64,000 nucleotides of DNA from Paraclostridium dentum (GCF_012922555.1 NZ_WIPK01000008.1:55026-119025); one strand, 5' to 3'. Shown: positions 9,561 to 18,906, counted from the first letter of the stretch. Program-made: numbers and translations. Notes: generated by a model from the letters alone, not told the origin.

Positions 9561-9592
9561 AAAAGATGATAGCATTGCTATCATCTTTTTTT
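9561..9592 (+). terminator. Terminator of the nucleoside transporter operon
   Basis: A perfect 13-bp stem (9561-9573/9577-9589) with a 3-base loop and T-run starts at the base after the stop codon. Confidence 0.93.
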
Positions 9593-9703
9593 ATGTCTAA
9601 AATAAATATAAAAAAATTATTATTAGTCTATTAAAAATGAAAATAAGTATATAAAATATTAGTTGCATTATAAAAGTAAAATCGATATAGAAGGAACGGT
9701 GAA

Positions 9704-10468
9704 ATGAAAGCAGTACATAGTAGACAATCTTTTGTAATTGATGGGGATTTATGTCTAGCGTTGGTAGATAAAAGAATTACTTGCGATATAGAACTAGAAT
9801 TAAAAAGAAGAAAAATACAAATAATAAAAACTATAGAATGTAAAGAATGTTATGAGGCTATAAAATATCATCCAGATATATGTGTATGCAATTTAGGTGA
9901 AGGAAATATAGTTGTAGCGCCAAATGTATATGAGTTTTATTCAGAAATATTAATCCCATTAGGATTTAATGTAATTAAAGGAAGTCGCTATATAGAAAAA
10001 AAATATCCTAACAATATTCAATATAATGTAACTATGATGGGAAGATTTGCAATACATAATTTTAATTATACAGATGAAAAAATTTTAGACTACATAAACA
10101 AAAAAAATCTTATAAAGATAAATGTAAAACAGGGATATTCTAAATGCTCAATTTGTATAGTTGATGAAAATTCAATTATAACTTCTGATAAAGGTATATA
10201 TAAATCTGTAAAACAATATGGTATAGATTGCCTTCTTATAAGGCCTGGAAATATAAATTTATTTCAATTAGATTATGGATTTATAGGTGGATGTACAGGG
10301 TTTATAAGTAAAAATGAAATAGCTTTTTTAGGAGATGTAAAAAAACATCCAGATTATGAACTTATAAAAAAATTTATAAAATCAAAAAATAAGGAAATAG
10401 TAAGTTTAAGCAAAGAACAATTATTAGATTTAGGTTCTATAATTCCTTTGATGACTAGAAAGGAGTGA
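9704..10468 (+). CDS. DUF6873 family protein (GME-fold, function unknown)
   Basis: 254 residues, no signal peptide or membrane segment. The sequence fits the DUF6873 family, which is assigned to the guanidino-group-modifying-enzyme fold (the amidinotransferase/DDAH superfamily). Visible features include ICVCNLGEGNIVVAPNVYE, the KCSICIVDENSIITSDKGI strand-turn region and GFIGGCTGFISKNEIAFLGD. No member that I know of has a proven reaction. It is coupled to ytxC: the ribosome site for ytxC lies in its last codons. The pair sits in front of thrS. Confidence 0.7.
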   Translation: MKAVHSRQSFVIDGDLCLALVDKRITCDIELELKRRKIQIIKTIECKECYEAIKYHPDICVCNLGEGNIVVAPNVYEFYSEILIPLGFNVIKGSRYIEKKYPNNIQYNVTMMGRFAIHNFNYTDEKILDYINKKNLIKINVKQGYSKCSICIVDENSIITSDKGIYKSVKQYGIDCLLIRPGNINLFQLDYGFIGGCTGFISKNEIAFLGDVKKHPDYELIKKFIKSKNKEIVSLSKEQLLDLGSIIPLMTRKE

Positions 10469-10473
10469 TGACT

Positions 10474-11274
10474 ATGGACAACAAAGAGATTTATCTGAGC
10501 TTATTGCCTAAATATGAATTAGCTGTAAATCAATTTGTAAAACAAACTAAGTTTAGCAATATTATAAATTACAATGATGATGTTATAGAAATAAAAATAA
10601 GCACGAAGGATAGAACGGATGAAACAGTTCTAGAGATATCAAGAGAGATAACCGATATTTTGATGCAAGTAATAAAAGAGGTTATATTGAAGGAATATAT
10701 ACAAAAATCATATGGAGATAAGTATAATCAGGCAATAGAAAAAATATATTTAAAATCATTAGAAGTATTTAAAAGTAAAGACTTATTATTAAGAGAAATA
10801 ATATTTTGTAGAATGAATAATTACATATTAAATAATGACCATATAGATGTGGATGGTTTTGTAAAGTTTAGAATGAAAGAACTAATGGGATATATAGCTA
10901 ATATCTGTGAAGATGCACTAGAAGAATATTTAATAGAGAAAGACTATGACGAATTTATTAGTGTATTAAGATATTTTATAAATGTACAAGAAACTAAAAT
11001 TGACACATTGAAAGTATACATAAGGAAAGATAACTCGTTTATATTATATGATAAAAATGACAACATAATAGAAAATGAAAATGATGAAGAGTTAATAAAT
11101 ATGTTTATAAAAGAAAATTTAAACTATGAAGATTTCTTAATTAGTACATTGCTTTCTTTGTGCCCAAATCATATAATTATATACGATTCTTTACAAACTA
11201 ACTCATCTAGAGAAATTATAGATACTATAAAAGCGATATTTGAAGAAAAGGTAGAAGAAAAAAATAAATCTTAA
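10474..11274 (+). CDS. ytxC: YtxC-like protein (putative sporulation protein)
   Basis: 266 residues. It is acidic and helical, with FCRMNNYILNNDHIDVDGFVKFRMKE split by a charged turn and ending in an all-helical half, as in YtxC proteins (PF08812). The function is not established; the sporulation link is by annotation tradition. Position supports the call, since Bacillus subtilis also has ytxC next to thrS. Start choice: GTG 10465 and ATG 10468 lie too close to AAAGGAG (10459-10465), whereas ATG 10474 is 8 bases from it. Confidence 0.75.
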   Translation: MDNKEIYLSLLPKYELAVNQFVKQTKFSNIINYNDDVIEIKISTKDRTDETVLEISREITDILMQVIKEVILKEYIQKSYGDKYNQAIEKIYLKSLEVFKSKDLLLREIIFCRMNNYILNNDHIDVDGFVKFRMKELMGYIANICEDALEEYLIEKDYDEFISVLRYFINVQETKIDTLKVYIRKDNSFILYDKNDNIIENENDEELINMFIKENLNYEDFLISTLLSLCPNHIIIYDSLQTNSSREIIDTIKAIFEEKVEEKNKS

Positions 11275-11355
11275 AATTTAAAAAATGTATTGAAAAAAAA
11301 TCATTAAAGTATAAAATATATATTGTTTCTAATTAAAATAATAAGGAGATTTGAG

Positions 11356-11958
11356 ATGAACAATATATATATAATTTTGATAATGGCAATTATTGGAGGT
11401 ATTATCGGATATGTAACGAATAAATTAGCTATAAAGCTTATATTTAGGCCTATAAATCCTATAAAAATACCTCTTACAAATTTTGAAATAATAGGGCTTA
11501 TCCCAAAGCGAAGAAAAGAAATAGCTATAAAAATAGGAGAAGTTATCCAAGATGAGTTTGTATCTTTAGATGATATATTAGAAAATTTAATAACAGAAGA
11601 AGATAAAGTAAAAGCTACTGAATATATAAAGTCTAAAGTTAATTCTATAGTAGAGGAAAAAGCGACTCTTATACCTAGTTATATAAAATCTGTTATAAAA
11701 AACTATATAGAGGATATAATAGAAAAAGAAGTTAGTGCTTCTATTGATGAACTAGGAAGTGAAGTTGTATCAAAAGCGCATGAAAGAGTAAATATACAAC
11801 AGATAGTAGAGGAAAAAGTTGATAGCTTAGATTTACTTGAATTAGAAGATATAATACTTAGTATAGCGAGCAATGAGTTAAAGCATATAGAATTATTGGG
11901 ATTAATACTAGGTTTTGTTATAGGAATAATACAAGGTATAATAACAATTTTTATATAA
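11356..11958 (+). CDS. DUF445 family membrane protein (short form)
   Basis: 200 residues. A hydrophobic helix at each end (about residues 5-25 and 180-200) flanks a charged helical middle. The N-terminal motif GYVTNKLAIKLIFRP and the IIGLIPKRRKEIA segment are those of DUF445/YheB proteins. YheB itself is nearly twice as long, so this is a short, probably one-repeat form. The chosen ATG has AAGGAG 10 bases upstream; an upstream in-frame TTG at 11323 has no ribosome site. A possible promoter (TTGAAA at 11290, TAAAAT at 11312) is weak. Function unknown. Confidence 0.75.
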   Translation: MNNIYIILIMAIIGGIIGYVTNKLAIKLIFRPINPIKIPLTNFEIIGLIPKRRKEIAIKIGEVIQDEFVSLDDILENLITEEDKVKATEYIKSKVNSIVEEKATLIPSYIKSVIKNYIEDIIEKEVSASIDELGSEVVSKAHERVNIQQIVEEKVDSLDLLELEDIILSIASNELKHIELLGLILGFVIGIIQGIITIFI

Positions 11959-12003
11959 ATTTTATGTAACAAAAAAATATTTAAATTTATATAATATTTA
12001 GAG

Positions 12004-12032
12004 TTGATATATATCGCTTGATTTGATATAAT
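12004..12032 (+). promoter_or_regulatory. Promoter of the thrS leader
   Basis: TTGATA (12004-12009), a 17-bp spacer and TATAAT (12027-12032). Confidence 0.85.
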
Positions 12033-12039
12033 TTGTATT

Positions 12040-12302
12040 AATATTAATATAGTTGCTATGAAAAGGAAGAGTAAAATAGAAACAATTTTCAGAGAGGATA
12101 TATCATAGGCTGAAAGTATATCTAAAAATGACTATTTGAAAACTACCTTGGAGCAGAGTTTAGTAGCTTATAAGCGCTTATAAGTAAAAGTACTCGGTTG
12201 ACAACCTTATAGTCATCAAGAGGGCAATGTTTATAACATGCCAACTTGGGTGGAACCGCGAATGTTACTCGTCCCATGATTTTCATGGGCCGAGTTTTTT
12301 TA
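12040..12302 (+). promoter_or_regulatory. T-box leader controlling thrS (threonine)
   Basis: The T-box sequence TGGGTGGAACCGCG is at 12247-12260. It is followed by a terminator hairpin (12267-12279 with 12283-12295) and a T-run to 12301. Upstream is a typical stem I with an AGAGAG element. By position before CTTGGAG the specifier is ACT (12142-12144); the adjacent ACC would also encode threonine. Uncharged tRNA-Thr is expected to bind and prevent termination, so thrS is induced when threonine is short. Confidence 0.95.
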
Positions 12303-12334
12303 TTTTATACAAAAAAAATTAAGGAGGTAAGGTC

Positions 12335-14254
12335 ATGATAAAAGTTACTTTAAAAGACGGATCTGTAAAGGAGTATTCTAAAGGTACTACAGTTATGGAT
12401 ATTGCTAAATCGATAAGTGAAGGATTAGCTAGAAGTATAGTAGCTGCATCTGTTAATGAAGAGGTTGTTGGGTTAGATTTCGAAGTTAATGAAGATTGCG
12501 AATTAAATTTATTTAAATTTGATGATGAAGAAGGAAAAGATGTGTTCAGACATACATCTGCTCACATGCTAGCACAAGCTATAAAAAGACTATACCCTGA
12601 AGCTAAATTAGCTATAGGGCCAAGTATTGAAAATGGATTCTACTATGATATAGACTTAGAGTACAGATTAACTCCAGAGGATTTAGAAAAGATAGAAGCT
12701 GAAATGAAAAAAATAGCTAAAGAAGATTTAGCTATAGAGAGATTTGAATTAGGTAGAGAAGATGCTATAAAGTTAATGGAAGAACAAGGGGAAAACTATA
12801 AGGTAGAACTTATATCAGAACTACCTGAAGGAGAAATTATATCTTTCTATAAACAAGGAGATTTTACAGATTTATGTAGAGGGCCACATTTATCTTCTAC
12901 TAAAAAGGTTAAAGCTATAAGACTTCAAAACGTAACAGGGGCTTACTGGCGTGGAGATGAAAAAAATAAGATGTTACAAAGAATATATGGAACATCTTTT
13001 GAAAAGAACAAAGATTTAGAAGCATACTTACACTTAGTAGAAGAAGCTAAGAAAAGAGACCATAGAAAATTAGGTAGAGAATTAGAATTATTCTTCATAC
13101 CAGAAGAAGGGCCAGGATTCCCATTATTCTTACCAAAAGGTATGGAACTTAAAAATGAATTATTAAAATTCTGGAGAGAATTACACAGAAAAGACGGATA
13201 TGTAGAAATAGAAACTCCTATAATATTAAACCAAAAATTATGGGAAACTTCAGGACACTGGTATCACTATAAAGAAAACATGTACACTGTAGATATAGAT
13301 GATATGCAATTTGCTATAAAACCAATGAACTGCCCAGGTGGGATGTTATACTATAACTTTAAGCAACATTCATACAAAGATTTCCCTATGAGAGTGGCTG
13401 AGTTAGGAAGAGTTCATAGACATGAATTATCTGGAGCTTTAAATGGTCTTAAGAGAGTTAGAGCATTTACTCAAGATGATGCACATATATTCATGCTACC
13501 AGAGCAAATAAAAGATGAAATAAAAGGTGTTGTTTCATTAATAGATAAGGTGTATTCTGCATTTGGATTTGAATATCACTTAGAGTTATCAACTAGACCA
13601 GAAGATTCAATGGGAACAGATGAAGAGTGGGAAGCAGCTGAAAATGGATTAAGAGAAGCTTTAGAAGAATTAAATCTACCTTATGTAATAAATGAAGGAG
13701 ATGGAGCATTCTATGGTCCTAAGATAGACTTCCACTTAAAAGATTGTTTAGGAAGAACTTGGCAATGTGGAACTATACAATTAGATATGCAATTACCACA
13801 AAGATTTGATATTAGTTATGTAGGTGAAGATGGGGAAAAACATAGACCTGTTATGATCCATAGAGTTGCATTAGGAAGTATAGAAAGATTTATAGGTATA
13901 TTAATAGAACATTATGCTGGTAAATTCCCAACTTGGATATCTCCAGTTCAAGCTAAAATATTACTAGTATCTGATAGATTTAAAGAATATGCAGAAGAAG
14001 TTAAAAATGCATTATTTGATAAAGGTATAAGAGTCGAGCTTGATGATAGAGCTGAAAAAATCGGATATAAAATAAGAGAGGCTCAACTTCAAAAAGTTCC
14101 TTACATGTTAGTAGTTGGAGAAAAAGAAGTTAATGAAAAGAAAGTTTCTGTAAGATCAAGAGATAATGGAGAAATGGGTGCAATGGATGTAGATGCATTT
14201 ATTGCAAATGTATTAAAAGAAGTAGAAGAAAGAACTAATGTAATTCAAGCATAA
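12335..14254 (+). CDS. thrS: Threonyl-tRNA synthetase
   Basis: 639 residues, full length. Domain order is TGS (1-60), the editing-type tRNA_SAD domain with HTSAHMLAQA, a class II catalytic core and the anticodon-binding domain. In the core, NCPGGM supplies the zinc cysteine, RVAELGRVHRHE is motif 2 and HRVALGSIERFIG is motif 3. It charges tRNA-Thr in the cytoplasm. ATG 12335 has AAGGAGGT upstream. It is the only gene behind the threonine T-box and ends at a terminator shared with the convergent protease gene. Confidence 0.98.
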   Translation: MIKVTLKDGSVKEYSKGTTVMDIAKSISEGLARSIVAASVNEEVVGLDFEVNEDCELNLFKFDDEEGKDVFRHTSAHMLAQAIKRLYPEAKLAIGPSIENGFYYDIDLEYRLTPEDLEKIEAEMKKIAKEDLAIERFELGREDAIKLMEEQGENYKVELISELPEGEIISFYKQGDFTDLCRGPHLSSTKKVKAIRLQNVTGAYWRGDEKNKMLQRIYGTSFEKNKDLEAYLHLVEEAKKRDHRKLGRELELFFIPEEGPGFPLFLPKGMELKNELLKFWRELHRKDGYVEIETPIILNQKLWETSGHWYHYKENMYTVDIDDMQFAIKPMNCPGGMLYYNFKQHSYKDFPMRVAELGRVHRHELSGALNGLKRVRAFTQDDAHIFMLPEQIKDEIKGVVSLIDKVYSAFGFEYHLELSTRPEDSMGTDEEWEAAENGLREALEELNLPYVINEGDGAFYGPKIDFHLKDCLGRTWQCGTIQLDMQLPQRFDISYVGEDGEKHRPVMIHRVALGSIERFIGILIEHYAGKFPTWISPVQAKILLVSDRFKEYAEEVKNALFDKGIRVELDDRAEKIGYKIREAQLQKVPYMLVVGEKEVNEKKVSVRSRDNGEMGAMDVDAFIANVLKEVEERTNVIQA

Positions 14255-14262
14255 TAAACAAT

Positions 14263-14294
14263 AAAAAAGTTAGCCTTTAAGGCTAACTTTTTTT
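14263..14294. terminator. Bidirectional terminator between thrS and the FtsH-like gene
   Basis: A 13-bp perfect stem (14263-14275/14281-14293) has A-runs on one side and T-runs on the other, so it can end both convergent transcripts. It overlaps the stop codon of the reverse-strand gene. Confidence 0.9.
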
Positions 14295-15693
14295 ATACAC
14301 ATTCTTTTCTTATTATATTTTTTAACTCTTCGTGAGTCATAGTTTCTTTGTCAAATAGATGTTGAGAAACTAAATGAAGGTCATTTAAACTTGAATTTAG
14401 AAGATTAAGAGTTTCTTCATAACAAGAATCTATTATACTAGTAGTTTCTTCTTGGATTTGTTTTGATAAAAAGCTTTTTTGATTTTGATCTATAGTCATA
14501 GCTCCAAGATTACTCATACCATAGTCACAAACCATTTGAGTTGCTATATCAGTTACTTTTTTCAAGTCATCCTTAGCTCCTGTAGATTTATGACCAAATA
14601 TTATTTCTTCAGCAGCTTTACCTGCAAGTAATATTTTAATTTTTCCTAAAAGTTCATCTTTAGTATAAATATATCTATCTTCATCTGGAAGTTGAAGTAC
14701 ATATCCTAGTGCTTGGCCTCTAGGTATTATAGATATTTTTTGTATAGGGTTTATACCTAATGTATTACTAACTAGAGCATGACCAGCTTCGTGGTAAGAC
14801 ACTATACGTTTTTCTTTTTCAATAAGTTTTGAATTTTTTGATTCAAGTCCAGCGATAACTCTTTCAATAGCTTTGTCAAAATGAATACTATTGATATTTT
14901 CGCTGCTTTCTCTTACTGCAAATATAGCAGCTTCATTTGCTATATTTGCTAAGTGAGCACCATTGAATCCGTGAGTTTTTTTAGCTAATAAGTTTAAGTC
15001 TACGGAGTTATCAATTGGTTTGTTTTTAGTATGAACTTTTAGAATTTCTAATCTAGTGTGATAATTAGGTTCTCCTATATGGACATGTCTGTCAAATCTA
15101 CCTGGTCTAAGTAATGCATCATCTAATAAGTCTAGTCTATTAGTTGAACCTACTATAAGTATGTTAGAATCTTTATTAAATCCATCCATCTCAACAAGAA
15201 GTTGGTTTAATGTTTGATCCTTTTCATTATTACTTTCTAGATGTCTTTTGGCTCCTATTGCGTCAATTTCATCTATAAATATTATACTAGGGGCTTCTTT
15301 TCTAGCCTTTTCAAACAATGTTCTAACTCTTTTTGCCCCTACACCAACATATTTTTCAACGAATTCAGATCCTGTTACATTGAAAAATGATGCGTTCGTT
15401 TCACCAGCCATAGCTGATGCAAGCAATGTTTTACCTGTACCAGGAGGTCCATAGAATAAAACACCTTTAGGAATTTTAGCACCCATTTTTTGATACTTTG
15501 TTGGGTTTTTCATAAAATCAACTATTTCAAATAGTTCTTCTTTAACCTCTTCTAATCCAGCAACATCATTGAATGTTGTTTTAGGCTTAGTTGAATCAGA
15601 GTTGTCATTAGAAGTTTCCTTTTCCATTTTTGTCTGATTAAACGCAGGCGCAGGGTTGTTGATTTTCTTAAAAAAATTATTTAACATTTTCAT
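14293..15693 (-). CDS. FtsH-like AAA+ zinc metalloprotease without membrane anchor
   Basis: 466 residues. The AAA domain has Walker A GPPGTGKT (82-89), Walker B SIIFIDEID and the second region of homology with LRPGRFDRH. The M41 peptidase domain has HEAGH (301-305) and the downstream aspartate in TGAKDDLKK. True FtsH has about 600 or more residues and two N-terminal transmembrane helices. Here the first 40 residues are polar (Asn/Lys/Ser-rich) and no helix spans a membrane, so it should be soluble or peripherally attached. Start: ATG 15691-15693 is 7 bases from GAGGTG; an upstream TTG is only 1 base from it. It probably degrades cytosolic proteins; substrates are unknown. Confidence 0.9.
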   Translation of the reverse strand: MKMLNNFFKKINNPAPAFNQTKMEKETSNDNSDSTKPKTTFNDVAGLEEVKEELFEIVDFMKNPTKYQKMGAKIPKGVLFYGPPGTGKTLLASAMAGETNASFFNVTGSEFVEKYVGVGAKRVRTLFEKARKEAPSIIFIDEIDAIGAKRHLESNNEKDQTLNQLLVEMDGFNKDSNILIVGSTNRLDLLDDALLRPGRFDRHVHIGEPNYHTRLEILKVHTKNKPIDNSVDLNLLAKKTHGFNGAHLANIANEAAIFAVRESSENINSIHFDKAIERVIAGLESKNSKLIEKEKRIVSYHEAGHALVSNTLGINPIQKISIIPRGQALGYVLQLPDEDRYIYTKDELLGKIKILLAGKAAEEIIFGHKSTGAKDDLKKVTDIATQMVCDYGMSNLGAMTIDQNQKSFLSKQIQEETTSIIDSCYEETLNLLNSSLNDLHLVSQHLFDKETMTHEELKNIIRKECV

Positions 15694-15851
15694 AGTCAAA
15701 CACCTCAGTTATAAAAATTGTTGTTATTACATATATTTGCCGATTTTCAAATTAATATTATTAAATTTTTATATTTTTCAAATTAAAAATATTTAATTCA
15801 TTAAAAGTATGTCCATAAATTTAATAATTAATTATAAAATTAAAAAAATAA

Positions 15852-15880
15852 TTGACACTTATTTAAACTGATGGTATAGT
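15852..15880 (+). promoter_or_regulatory. Promoter of infC-rpmI-rplT
   Basis: TTGACA (15852-15857), a 17-bp spacer and TATAGT (15875-15880), close to the vegetative consensus. Confidence 0.9.
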
Positions 15881-15886
15881 ATATAG

Positions 15887-16022
15887 AGTAATAAAAAACA
15901 AGAAGAAGTCCGCTTCTCACCTTACAACAATAAAGTTAGTAAGGTAAATATAAGTTAAGATTTAAGAGTTTTATTAATTGTAGTAACTTATATGGCGGAT
16001 GATGATATCATTCGCCTTTTTT
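15887..16022 (+). promoter_or_regulatory. L20/IF3-type autoregulatory leader with terminator
   Basis: A roughly 135-nt leader follows the promoter. It has AGAAG pairing with CTTCT around 15904, a CCTTAC/GTAAGG stem, and finally a terminator (15994-16003/16007-16016 with T-run to 16022) just before infC. This layout matches the L20 leader upstream of infC-rpmI-rplT in Bacillus. There, ribosomal protein L20 binds the leader and favours premature termination. The assignment rests on position and the hairpins. Confidence 0.75.
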
Positions 16023-16047
16023 AATATAAAATTGGAGGTGTCCTACT

Positions 16048-16557
16048 ATTAGTAAGGAATTAGCAATCAATGATGAGATAAGAGATAAGGAAATAAGAGT
16101 TCTTTCAGAAACTGGTGAGCAACTTGGAATAATGACTTCTAGAGATGCACAATTAATGGCAAATGAGAAGAATTTAGATTTAGTAAAAATATCACCTAAT
16201 GCGAACCCACCAGTATGCAAGTTAATGGATTATGGTAAATATAAATATGAACAATCTAGAAAAGAAAAAGAATCTAAGAAGAAGCAAAAGGTCGTAACTG
16301 TAAAAGAAGTTAGATTAAGACCAGGTATAGAAGAAAACGACATAAATACAAAAGCAAATAATGCTATTAAGTTTCTTAAAAAAGGAGACAAAGTTAAGGT
16401 TGAACTTAGATTTAGAGGTAGAGAACTAGGGCATAAGGATTTAGGAAAACAAGTAATGCTTAAGTTTATAGACCTAGTAAAAGAGTTTGGAGAACCAACA
16501 AAAGCCCCTGCATTTGAGGGTAATAACATGGTTGTAATGATAGATCCAAAAAAATAG
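16048..16557 (+). CDS. infC: Translation initiation factor IF-3 (AUU start)
   Basis: 169 residues if started at ATT 16048, which has GGAGGTG (16034-16040) 7 bases upstream. The first ATG in frame (16132) would remove 28 residues of the conserved N-terminal domain, including NDEIRDKEIRVL and GEQLGIM, and has no ribosome site. No ATG, GTG or TTG lies in frame between the ribosome site and 16132. AUU starts are known for infC in E. coli and Bacillus relatives, where IF-3 discriminates against its own start codon and so limits its synthesis. The C-terminal domain with RFRGRELGHKD is complete. First gene of infC-rpmI-rplT. Confidence 0.95.
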   Translation: MSKELAINDEIRDKEIRVLSETGEQLGIMTSRDAQLMANEKNLDLVKISPNANPPVCKLMDYGKYKYEQSRKEKESKKKQKVVTVKEVRLRPGIEENDINTKANNAIKFLKKGDKVKVELRFRGRELGHKDLGKQVMLKFIDLVKEFGEPTKAPAFEGNNMVVMIDPKK

Positions 16558-16584
16558 ATATACATTTGAGAGGAGGATATTAAT

Positions 16585-16782
16585 ATGCCTAAAATGAAAA
16601 CTCATAGAGGAGCAGCTAAGAGATTCAAAAAGACTGCTAGTGGAAAATTAAAGAGAGGTAAAGCTTTCAGAAGACATATACTAACTAAGAAAGATGCTAA
16701 GACTAAAATGCAATTAAGAAAGTCTGGAGTAGTTAGTGAAGGTGATGCTAGAAGAATAGCACAATTATTACCATACTTATAA
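16585..16782 (+). CDS. rpmI: 50S ribosomal protein L35
   Basis: 65 residues, very basic, with the family start [14 protein letters not shown] and the middle [16 protein letters not shown]. Standard position between infC and rplT; AGAGGAGG lies before the ATG. Confidence 0.98.
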   Translation: MPKMKTHRGAAKRFKKTASGKLKRGKAFRRHILTKKDAKTKMQLRKSGVVSEGDARRIAQLLPYL

Positions 16783-16840
16783 GATCGAATACAAATAGAT
16801 AAAAATTATTTAGAACAGAGAAACGAAGGAGGTTACGACG

Positions 16841-17197
16841 ATGGCAAGAGTTAAAAAAGCTATGAACGCTCGTAAGAAGCATAAGAAAGTATTAAAACTT
16901 GCAAAAGGTTACAGAGGATCAAGAAGTAAATTATACAGACCAGCTAACGAGTTTGTAATGAAAGCATTAAAGCATGCTTATGTTGGTAGAAAATTAAAGA
17001 AGAGAGATTTCAGAAAACTTTGGATACAAAGAATAAATGCAGCTACTAGAGCTAACGGAATGTCTTATTCAAGATTTATGAACGGATTAAAATTAGCAGG
17101 TGTTGAAGTTAACAGAAAAATGTTATCTGAAATGGCTATAAACGATCCTCAAGGATTCGCTAAATTAGTAGAAGTTGCTAAATCAAAATTAGCTTAA
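16841..17197 (+). CDS. rplT: 50S ribosomal protein L20
   Basis: 118 residues, with typical [15 protein letters not shown] start and the central [17 protein letters not shown]. It binds 23S rRNA early in assembly, and in Bacillus it represses its own operon through the leader. Last gene of the operon, before a terminator. Confidence 0.98.
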   Translation: MARVKKAMNARKKHKKVLKLAKGYRGSRSKLYRPANEFVMKALKHAYVGRKLKKRDFRKLWIQRINAATRANGMSYSRFMNGLKLAGVEVNRKMLSEMAINDPQGFAKLVEVAKSKLA

Positions 17198-17203
17198 TTA
17201 TAT

Positions 17204-17236
17204 AAAACTCTGGGTTTTGACTCAGAGTTTTTTTTA
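17204..17236 (+). terminator. Terminator after rplT
   Basis: An 8-bp stem (17205-17212/17223-17230) with a 10-base loop and a run of T. Confidence 0.85.
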
Positions 17237-17492
17237 TGCATTTAAACATTAGATTAAACAAAAAATTGCTGGAAAATCAATTTAACTTGCATATAAAATA
17301 AAGTGAAATTTTTATCAAATGAGAAAAGTTACATATGTTAAATTTATGTAAAGATATAATAAATATTTTTAAAATTACAAATTTCCATTTAAGTATAGAT
17401 ATATTTAAAAACTAAGTATATAATGTATTTTATTATTGTTATAAGCACAATAATATAGTTATACAAAATGAAGATTTAATTATAATATATAC
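17237..17492. other. AT-rich region upstream of ktrB
   Basis: About 255 bases without a gene. I looked for the conserved elements of the c-di-AMP (ydaO) riboswitch that often precedes potassium transport genes and did not see them. No -35/-10 pair is convincing; TTGTTA (17436) with TTATAC (17459) is the best and is weak. Confidence 0.5.
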
Positions 17493-17509
17493 AGGAGGAG
17501 ATAAAGTAG

Positions 17510-18886
17510 GTGAAAGAGTTTATTTTAAAGATTAAAAAGCCGATTAATAAATTAAATCCACCTCAAATAATGGTAATTGGTTTTGCTACTGTTATATTAA
17601 TAGGAGCGATACTACTTACACTTCCTATTGCTACAAACACGGGAGAATCTACTCCATTTGTAGATGCTTTATTTACGTCTACGTCTGCGGTCTGTGTAAC
17701 AGGTTTAGTAGTAGTAGATACAGCTACACATTGGAACTTATTTGGACAAATTGTAATAATTGCATTAATTCAAGTCGGTGGTTTAGGATTTATGACAATA
17801 ACAACTTTATTTGCATTAATAACTAAAAAAAGGATAAATCTGAAAGAAAGACTTCTTATACAAGAGGCATTAAATCAAATTGACCTATCTGGATTAGTTA
17901 AACTAACTAGATATGTATTATTGATGACTTTTGTTATAGAAGGATTTGGAGCGTTAATATTATCAACAGTATTTATACCGGAATTTGGTTTAGTTAAAGG
18001 GATATGGTTTAGTATTTTCCATGCTATTTCAGCATTCTGTAATGCTGGATTTGACCTTATGGGGAATATAAGCGGACCATTTACTTCAATTACAAAATAT
18101 GTAAATAATATAACGGTAAGTCTTACTATCTCAGCGCTTATAGTGCTTGGAGGTATAGGGTTCCCGGTAATTTTAGATGTAGTAAAAAATAAAAAACCAT
18201 CTAAATTAAATATACATTCAAAAGTAGTATTAATAACAACGGCAACATTAATAATTACTGGTATGGTATTTATATTATTTATAGAATATTCAAATCCTAA
18301 AACACTAGGAGATCTTTCATTAAAAGGTAAATTATTAGGATCATTATTCCAATCAATTACACCGAGAACTGCTGGATTTAATACTATAGACTTAGCATCT
18401 ATGCATCAGGGCAGTTTATTTATAATGATTATTTTAATGTTTATAGGAGCCTCACCTTGTTCTACAGGTGGAGGTATAAAAACTACAACTATTGCAACTA
18501 TAGTACTTGCTGTAAGAAGCTTTATATTTGAAAGAGAAGATATAGAAGTATTTGAAAGAAGAGTCGGGATTAATGCAGTAAGAAAGTCTATAGCAATATT
18601 CTTTATAGGAATATTAGTTGTATTCGTAGGGATTTTAATTATAAACTTAACACAAGAATCTTTTGATTTAATAGAATCAGCATTTGAGGTTGCATCAGCA
18701 TTTGCAACAGTAGGTTCAAGTATAGGAGGAAGTCCTAATTTAAATGTATTTGGTAAAATAGTAATAATGATGTATATGTTTATGGGAAGAGTAGGATTCT
18801 TAACTATATTTATAGCCTTAGTCGCTAAAAATTCTGTTAAAAAACAAGTTATAAGATTCCCTGAAGGTAAAATTATAGTAGGATAG
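17510..18886 (+). CDS. ktrB: Ktr/Trk-type potassium transporter, membrane subunit
   Basis: 458 residues, the size of KtrB. The four pore-loop filters of the superfamily are visible: STSAVCVTGL, ISAFCNAGFD, TPRTAGFNT and ASAFATVGSS, each with its glycine. Each is flanked by membrane helices, giving the M1-P-M2 fourfold repeat. It moves K+ (often Na+-coupled) across the cytoplasmic membrane and is gated by the KtrA ring encoded 20 bases downstream. GTG 17510 has AGGAGGAG 9 bases upstream. Confidence 0.93.
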   Translation: MKEFILKIKKPINKLNPPQIMVIGFATVILIGAILLTLPIATNTGESTPFVDALFTSTSAVCVTGLVVVDTATHWNLFGQIVIIALIQVGGLGFMTITTLFALITKKRINLKERLLIQEALNQIDLSGLVKLTRYVLLMTFVIEGFGALILSTVFIPEFGLVKGIWFSIFHAISAFCNAGFDLMGNISGPFTSITKYVNNITVSLTISALIVLGGIGFPVILDVVKNKKPSKLNIHSKVVLITTATLIITGMVFILFIEYSNPKTLGDLSLKGKLLGSLFQSITPRTAGFNTIDLASMHQGSLFIMIILMFIGASPCSTGGGIKTTTIATIVLAVRSFIFEREDIEVFERRVGINAVRKSIAIFFIGILVVFVGILIINLTQESFDLIESAFEVASAFATVGSSIGGSPNLNVFGKIVIMMYMFMGRVGFLTIFIALVAKNSVKKQVIRFPEGKIIVG

Positions 18887-18906
18887 AAAGTTAGGAGAGA
18901 ACAGGT

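Noticed and set aside
17237-17509. c-di-AMP (ydaO) riboswitch before ktrB
   Set aside because: None of its long conserved G-rich elements occur.
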